NCBI GenBank assembly: GCA_016927095.1
Contig: JAFGNI010000173.1
Span: forward strand, 1 to 10,731
Source: Anaerolineae bacterium
Lineage (GTDB): Bacteria > Chloroflexota > Anaerolineae > B4-G1 > SLSP01
Reading direction: 5' to 3'
DNA length: 10,731 nt
Below, one piece after another: positions 7,114 to 10,731 of this stretch (position 1 is its first letter; every line of letters begins with the position of its first letter). Made by a program: the position numbers and the translations under genes. The notes beneath the pieces were generated by a model. The model saw only the letters and a program-made list of their open reading frames with translations, made no database searches and was not told where the DNA came from.

Positions 7114-8466
7114 TATCGACTGCCAGCGGGCCGCTCTGTAGCGCCAGACCATCAAGAAGGCCTGGGTGCCCCATCCTGCGATGAGGCCCCACCAGATGCC
7201 GTGGGGGCCCAGGCCAACGATGCTGGAGAGTAACCACGCTAAGGGTAGCTGCACCAGCCAGAGAGAGGCCAGGTTCACAAGCATCGGCGACAGCGTGTCT
7301 CCGGCGCCTACTTGGGCTGCGTCGTAGACCAAGGTGACGGTCTGGATCAGGTAGCCGAGCGCTACCCAGCGCAGCATGGCCGCACCAGGCGCGAGTGCCT
7401 CGGTTTCCAAGCCGAACCAGCTCAGCACCCAGGGCGCCGCTACCAGCAGGAAGAGGACCAGCACCGCCGTGATGGTCAGTGCTATGCGCACGATCCAGCG
7501 CACGGCCTTCTCCGCTCGGGGAATCTGCCGGGCGCCGAGGTTGAGACCAATCATCGCGCCCGCGGCGCTGGCGAGGCCCATCCCCGGCACCTGGACCACG
7601 CCCAGGACGCGGGTCGTGACGATCCACGCCGCCAGGACGGGCGAGCCGTAGGAGGAGATCAGCCGGATCAGGAGCGAGTTGGCCAGATTCGGGGCGCCGC
7701 GTTGCACAACGGAGGGAAGGGCGACCCGGATGATGCGTCCCATGATGGGGAAGTCCAGCCGCAGGTTGTGCAGATCGATCCGAATGGCGGCCCGTCCCGA
7801 TAGCAGAACGCCGAGACCCCACAGCACGCCGACGGCGTTGGCAGTCACGACCGCCGCGGCTGCCCCGGCAACCCCGAAGCGCTGGGCCAGCAAGGGTTCC
7901 GCCACGAGCTGGGTACCCATCATCCACAGCGTCATCGTCAAGCGGATGTGGGGTGCGCCCGCCGTGTTGAGCATGCCCCCGACGCTTGGCAGCAGCTCTA
8001 GCGCGATCAGTCCGGCGAAGATCACCCGCGCATAGCTCACCGCGGCGGGAAGCACCGCTGCGTCGGCGCCCGCCAGCCGCATCAACGGTTCAGCCAGCAC
8101 GTAACCCAACACGCCCAGGGCTCCGGAACTGGCGGTCATCAGGATTATGGCCTGCAACGTCGCCAGATTGGCACCGTCCTCGTCATCGGCCCCCACGAAG
8201 CGCGCGACCACAGCGCCGCTGGCTCCGCTAAGCGCCATCAGGACACTGATCATCGTGACGCGCACGGAGACGGCCAGGCCAGCCGCCGCCTGGGCCGTGC
8301 TGCCCAGCCGTCCGAGCCAGAAGGAGTCGTAGAGGTTAGGCAGCATGAAGAGCGCCTGGCTCAGCGTGATGGGCCAGGCCAGGCGCCAGATGGCACGCGC
8401 AAGGCTGCCGCAGACGGCTGCCTCCGCAGGCAACCTGCGCGATCGTGTGTCTGCACTTGTCGGCAT
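7105..8466 (-). CDS. MATE-family multidrug/Na+ or H+ antiporter
   Basis: 453 residues, the usual length for MATE transporters, with about twelve hydrophobic segments. These inner-membrane proteins export cationic drugs or metabolites using a sodium or proton gradient. Family marks: WRLAWPITLSQ (27-37), a first-helix Asp47 in NLYDSFWLGRLG, AAAGLAVSV, and, opening the second half, GMGLASAAGAMIGLNLGARQ followed by RAE. GAGDTLSP near the C-terminus is also typical. The GQNLGA signature reads GLNLGA here. The start at ATG (8464-8466) has no Shine-Dalgarno but a -10 box only eight bases upstream, so a leaderless mRNA is likely. It is convergent with the secreted pair and divergent from the dehydrogenase. 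The substrate cannot be told from sequence. Confidence 0.92.
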   Translation of the reverse strand: MPTSADTRSRRLPAEAAVCGSLARAIWRLAWPITLSQALFMLPNLYDSFWLGRLGSTAQAAAGLAVSVRVTMISVLMALSGASGAVVARFVGADDEDGANLATLQAIILMTASSGALGVLGYVLAEPLMRLAGADAAVLPAAVSYARVIFAGLIALELLPSVGGMLNTAGAPHIRLTMTLWMMGTQLVAEPLLAQRFGVAGAAAAVVTANAVGVLWGLGVLLSGRAAIRIDLHNLRLDFPIMGRIIRVALPSVVQRGAPNLANSLLIRLISSYGSPVLAAWIVTTRVLGVVQVPGMGLASAAGAMIGLNLGARQIPRAEKAVRWIVRIALTITAVLVLFLLVAAPWVLSWFGLETEALAPGAAMLRWVALGYLIQTVTLVYDAAQVGAGDTLSPMLVNLASLWLVQLPLAWLLSSIVGLGPHGIWWGLIAGWGTQAFLMVWRYRAARWQSIEV

Positions 8467-8474
8467 CGCGTTCG

Positions 8475-8480
8475 ATTATA
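8475..8480 (-). promoter_or_regulatory. -10 box for the MATE gene; probable leaderless start
   Basis: Read on the - strand, TATAAT occupies 8480 to 8475, and only eight bases (CGAACGCG) separate it from the ATG at 8466. Transcription would start at or within a few bases of the A of the start codon. No convincing -35 hexamer is present at 16-18 bases upstream. Confidence 0.55.
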
Positions 8481-8549
8481 GCCGAACTCGCTCGGATTGC
8501 TGTGCTGCCACCGCGCAAAGCGCGATGGTGCCTCCCTGCCAACCGCGGC

Positions 8550-8577
8550 TTGTGGTCTCCGTCCAAGGCCGTAGAAT
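8550..8577 (+). promoter_or_regulatory. Possible promoter for the short-chain dehydrogenase
   Basis: TTGTGG (8550-8555) and TAGAAT (8572-8577) are separated by 16 bases in the divergent gap. The -10 matches five of six consensus bases, but the -35 is weak. The leader would be about 85 bases. The rest of the 8481-8668 gap holds no gene I can support; CACCGCGC/GCGC-GAT-GGTG near 8508-8530 can fold as a bulged hairpin. Confidence 0.35.
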
Positions 8578-8668
8578 CGAGTGGCGGGAACGTGTGAGTA
8601 ACCCCTTGATGCAGCGAGCCGTAGGCGAAGCGACCGGCGAGGCGTACTGATACGGAGAAGGAGACAGC

Positions 8669-9625
8669 ATGCAGGGGAGACCAGTAGATCAGCAAGACGC
8701 GCCCCACGGGGATCACCCTCGACCTCGTCCCATCCTGATCACCGGCGCCAGCTCTGGTATTGGCAACGCCCTGGCCCATCACCTGGTCTCCCGTGGACAC
8801 CGGGTCTACGCAACGGCCCGCCGGGAAAGCGACCTTGCTGCGCTCGGGGAGATCGAAAACGTCAGGCCGATCCGGTTGGACGTCCGGAACGCCCAGGACG
8901 TCCACGACGCTCGCCGCCGCGTAGAGTCTGACGGGCTCGGTCTCTATGGCCTCGTTAACAACGCCGGTATCGGCCCGTTGGGTCTTTTCAGCACCTGGAC
9001 TGATGAGGAGCTCCGCGATCTTTTCGAGGTCAACGTCTTCGGGGTCCACCGCATGACCAACGCTTTCCTGGATCTCCTTCTGCAGGCCAAAGGGCGCATC
9101 GTCAACATCGGATCCCAGGGCGGTATGATCACCAAAAAGCACTACGGTCCTTACACGATGACCAAGTTCGCGCTCGAGGCCTATACCGAGGCGCTGGACG
9201 CGGAACTGGCGCCATATGGCGTCCGTGTCAGTATTGTCCAGCCCGGCGGCATCGTGACGCAGGCGGGCCGCAACGCGATGCCCGCGACGATCGCCCACTT
9301 CCAGCGCGCAGTGCCCCCCTTCGTGGCGGAGGCCCGGCTGGTGCTGGCAAGCTTCGAGGCGCCCCCGCCACCCACGGATGGCCCGGAGTCGGAGACCAAC
9401 CGCAGACCGTCGTCGCCGCAGATCGTGGTGGACGCTGTCGAGGACGCGCTCTTCTCGGCGGTACCCAAGCTGCGCTACCTGGTGGGCACCAAGTGGGAGG
9501 GCGACCGCGTCATCCACGCCCTCATTCAGAAGCTCCTCGACGAGAACGACAACCCGCAGCACAGCTACACCCGCGACCAACTCGTCGCCTTGCTGGACCG
9601 CCATATCGCCGACCGGCGCGGCTGA
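8669..9625 (+). CDS. Classical short-chain dehydrogenase/reductase (SDR)
   Basis: 318 residues; ATG preceded by AAGGAG (8658-8663) at five bases. It is a cytosolic NAD(P)-dependent oxidoreductase with a Rossmann fold. Visible motifs: TGASSGIG (25-32) for cofactor binding, Asp71-Val72 for the adenine site, NNAG (97-100), Asn122, Ser149 and Tyr162-x-x-x-Lys166. This gives a complete Asn-Ser-Tyr-Lys catalytic set. QPGG (191-194) follows. Arg51-Arg52 after the second strand suggests NADP preference (inference). It is longer than the common ~250 residues. A hydrophilic N-terminal extension of about 20 residues precedes the Rossmann fold, and the C-terminal part after 210 resembles the substrate lid of retinol or 17-beta-hydroxysteroid dehydrogenase-like SDRs. 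The actual substrate is unknown. A large hairpin follows six bases after the stop, suggesting a single-gene transcript. Confidence 0.9.
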   Translation: MQGRPVDQQDAPHGDHPRPRPILITGASSGIGNALAHHLVSRGHRVYATARRESDLAALGEIENVRPIRLDVRNAQDVHDARRRVESDGLGLYGLVNNAGIGPLGLFSTWTDEELRDLFEVNVFGVHRMTNAFLDLLLQAKGRIVNIGSQGGMITKKHYGPYTMTKFALEAYTEALDAELAPYGVRVSIVQPGGIVTQAGRNAMPATIAHFQRAVPPFVAEARLVLASFEAPPPPTDGPESETNRRPSSPQIVVDAVEDALFSAVPKLRYLVGTKWEGDRVIHALIQKLLDENDNPQHSYTRDQLVALLDRHIADRRG

Positions 9626-9630
9626 GGGCC

Positions 9631-9664
9631 ACCTTCCGGGAAGCTTCGAAGCTTCCCGGAAGGT
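9631..9664. terminator. 34-base perfect palindrome directly after the SDR gene
   Basis: Bases 9631-9647 and 9648-9664 are exact reverse complements, allowing a 15-pair stem with a TCGA loop. It starts six bases after the SDR stop, as a terminator would. No T tract follows (CGTCTG), so it may act with Rho, protect the 3' end, or be a protein site. Confidence 0.6.
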
Positions 9665-9688
9665 CGTCTGCTCAACCCGTCCTCACGG

Positions 9689-9723
9689 AGCGCCCAGGGG
9701 CTTTTGCGCAGGCCCTGGGCGCT
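9689..9723. terminator. Second hairpin after the SDR gene (11-pair stem)
   Basis: AGCGCCCAGGG (9689-9699) pairs perfectly with CCCTGGGCGCT (9713-9723) around a 13-base loop containing TTTT. It lies 24 bases after the first palindrome and just before the predicted GNAT promoter. The lack of a T tract again leaves the termination mechanism open. Confidence 0.5.
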
Positions 9724-9734
9724 GCCTCTCCACC

Positions 9735-9763
9735 TTGGCCGATCCGCCCGATCCGCGTATCAT
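9735..9763 (+). promoter_or_regulatory. Probable promoter of the GNAT gene
   Basis: TTGGCC (9735-9740) and TATCAT (9758-9763) are spaced by 17 bases, matching four and five of six consensus positions. The start of transcription near 9770 would give a leader of about 25 bases that carries the ribosome site. Confidence 0.5.
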
Positions 9764-9794
9764 ACCAACACTGATCCATCAGAAGGAGCCTACC

Positions 9795-10292
9795 GTGACC
9801 CTAACGATCCGTGAAGTGGCCGAGACCGACATCGAAGCCGTCCTGCAGATCGCCCGCGACGCCTGGGCGCCCGTCTGGACCTCCCTCCAGAGCATCCTCG
9901 GTCCCGAGATCTGGCAGCGGCTCGATCAAGATCACCAGCGATCACAACACGCCGCGATCGAGGCCGTATGCCGCGACGAGGGTCACGAGACCGCCGTGTG
10001 GGTCGCTGAAGACACTGAGGCTGGCACCGGCCCCGTGGGCTTTGTTGCTTACAAGCTCAACTTCGAGACAAAGCAAGGTGAGATCTGGTTCCTGGCTGTC
10101 CGCCCTGATCATCAGAATCGGGAGACGGGCACAGCGCTCAACCTGCACGCCCTCGAGCAGATGCGCAAGGCCGGGATGACGATGGCCATCGTCGAGACGG
10201 GGGGCGATCCCTCCCACGCACCGGCGCGCCGATCCTACGAGAAGGCCGGTTTCACCGGGCTGCCGATTGTGCGTTACTTCAAGGCGCTGTAA
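9795..10292 (+). CDS. GNAT-family N-acetyltransferase
   Basis: 165 residues from a GTG start, chosen because GAAGGAG (9782-9788) lies six bases upstream. The frame is open much further upstream, but that part overlaps the SDR gene and the hairpins and is not coding. GNAT enzymes transfer an acetyl group from acetyl-CoA to an amine. The N-terminus TIREVAETDIEAVLQIA is typical of the family. The beta-4 strand is EIWFLAVRPDHQ, and the CoA pyrophosphate loop is R109-E-T-G-T-A114, fitting [RQ]xxGx[GA]. ARRSYEKAGF (144-153) is the usual motif B helix-strand with the Tyr often used as general acid. Substrate cannot be predicted: protein N-termini, small amines and antibiotics are all possible. It is followed 95 bases later by the HIT gene on the same strand. 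Confidence 0.88.
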   Translation: MTLTIREVAETDIEAVLQIARDAWAPVWTSLQSILGPEIWQRLDQDHQRSQHAAIEAVCRDEGHETAVWVAEDTEAGTGPVGFVAYKLNFETKQGEIWFLAVRPDHQNRETGTALNLHALEQMRKAGMTMAIVETGGDPSHAPARRSYEKAGFTGLPIVRYFKAL

Positions 10293-10387
10293 GGTCAAGT
10301 GAAGCGGTTGTAGCGGGACTAGGGGACGCTGGGTCCGCCAACCGTGCCGCATAGGCAAACTGGGGACGCAGCAGCTAGGAGGGCAAT

Positions 10388-10731
10388 ATGGCGCATGAGT
10401 GTCCGTTCTGTGAGATCGCGGCGGGGCGCGGATGCGCTAGCATCTTCTACCAGGATGAGCTGGTGATGGCATTCCTCGACATCAACCCCATCACGGTGGG
10501 TCACAGCCTGGTCATTCCAAGGTTCCATGCCTCCCATCTGGCCGATCTGGATGAAGCAACCGGGCGCCGCCTCTTCACCGTGGCCCAACGCACCGCCGCG
10601 GCGATCCGCGCTACTGGCCTGCGTTGTGAGGGTATCAACCTGTGGCTCGCCGACGGGGAGGCTGCGTTTCAGGACGTGTTTCACGTCCACCTCCACGTGA
10701 TCCCCCGCTTCCGAGGCGATGGCTTCCGCAT
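10388..10731 (+). CDS. HIT-family (histidine triad) nucleotide hydrolase/transferase, 3' partial
   Basis: 114 complete codons are visible before the window ends, with no stop. The ATG at 10388 follows AGGAGG (10377-10382) by five bases. The triad is H99-V-H-L-H103-V-I-P, within QDVFHVHLHVIPR, which is the family's active site; the middle histidine attacks the alpha phosphate of nucleotide conjugates such as AMP-lysine or dinucleoside polyphosphates. The Cys5-x-x-Cys8 pair (CPFCEI) is the zinc-type N-terminus of many bacterial HIT proteins. Further marks are FLDINPITVGHSLVIPRFH (29-47) and GINLWLADG. Usual length is about 110-170 residues, so up to a third may lie beyond the edge. The upstream 95-base gap shows no clear promoter, so it may be read through from the GNAT gene. 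Confidence 0.9.
   Translation, partial: MAHECPFCEIAAGRGCASIFYQDELVMAFLDINPITVGHSLVIPRFHASHLADLDEATGRRLFTVAQRTAAAIRATGLRCEGINLWLADGEAAFQDVFHVHLHVIPRFRGDGFR

Noticed and set aside
6689..7927. 412-codon reading frame on the - strand
   Set aside because: It lies over the MATE gene and the secreted pair in other frames; its composition is Arg/Gly/Pro/His-rich with no motif, typical of a GC-rich shadow frame.
8336..9604. 422-codon reading frame opposite the SDR gene
   Set aside because: It is a shadow of the SDR codons and also crosses the start region of the MATE gene; no recognisable domain.
9378..9794. Long upstream extension of the GNAT gene
   Set aside because: It overlaps the SDR gene in another frame and runs through both hairpins and the promoter. 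The encoded residues are Arg/Ser/Thr-rich shadow sequence.
10293..10387. Short inverted repeats (TGCC-GCATA-GGCA, GGAC-GCTGG-GTCC) between GNAT and HIT genes
   Set aside because: The stems are only four pairs, expected by chance in GC-rich DNA; no T tract.

Overview
The window is GC-rich, densely coded bacterial DNA. It most likely comes from a member of the Chloroflexota (for example an Anaerolineae or Caldilineae relative, or a metagenome-assembled genome of one). The main lineage hint is the C-terminal tail VYLPMMLRS on one small secreted protein; a VYLP-[hydrophobic]-LR/K ending is familiar to me from exported Chloroflexota proteins. The very large calcium-repeat surface-type protein and the GC content fit this. 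The assignment is inference. I saw no rRNA, tRNA, CRISPR array, insertion sequence or phage gene, and no gene-free stretch exceeds about 205 bases.

Left part (1-5748, + strand): the 3' part of one giant gene, already open at base 1. Its 1915 visible residues form a mosaic of aspartate-rich thrombospondin type 3-like calcium repeats, two carbohydrate-binding-like modules beginning EAE (the first seems to be interrupted by a LamG-like domain), a second and longer calcium-repeat block, and a beta-rich C-terminal half ending in about 54-residue repeats. It looks like an exported cell-surface or extracellular protein.

Middle part (5749-7045, + strand): an AT-rich island carries a perfect consensus promoter (TTGACA, 16-base spacer, TATAAT). 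It is followed by a strong leader hairpin and a two-gene operon. The operon encodes two paralogous small secreted proteins with four conserved cysteines and no domain I recognise. Only the second has the YLP-type tail.

Right part (7105-10731): housekeeping or accessory genes. A MATE-family multidrug/sodium antiporter lies on the - strand, with a -10 box so close to its ATG that the mRNA may be leaderless. It is divergent from a classical short-chain dehydrogenase/reductase. Downstream are two strong hairpins, a GNAT acetyltransferase starting at GTG with its own plausible promoter, and the 5' part of a HIT-family nucleotide hydrolase/transferase cut by the window end.

The genes do not form one obvious pathway. 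The first three form an exported-protein neighbourhood, and the rest look like independent units. The best candidates for something undescribed are the four-cysteine paralogue pair with its promoter and leader, and the nested-domain architecture of the giant protein. I found no convincing new defence, mobile or biosynthetic system.
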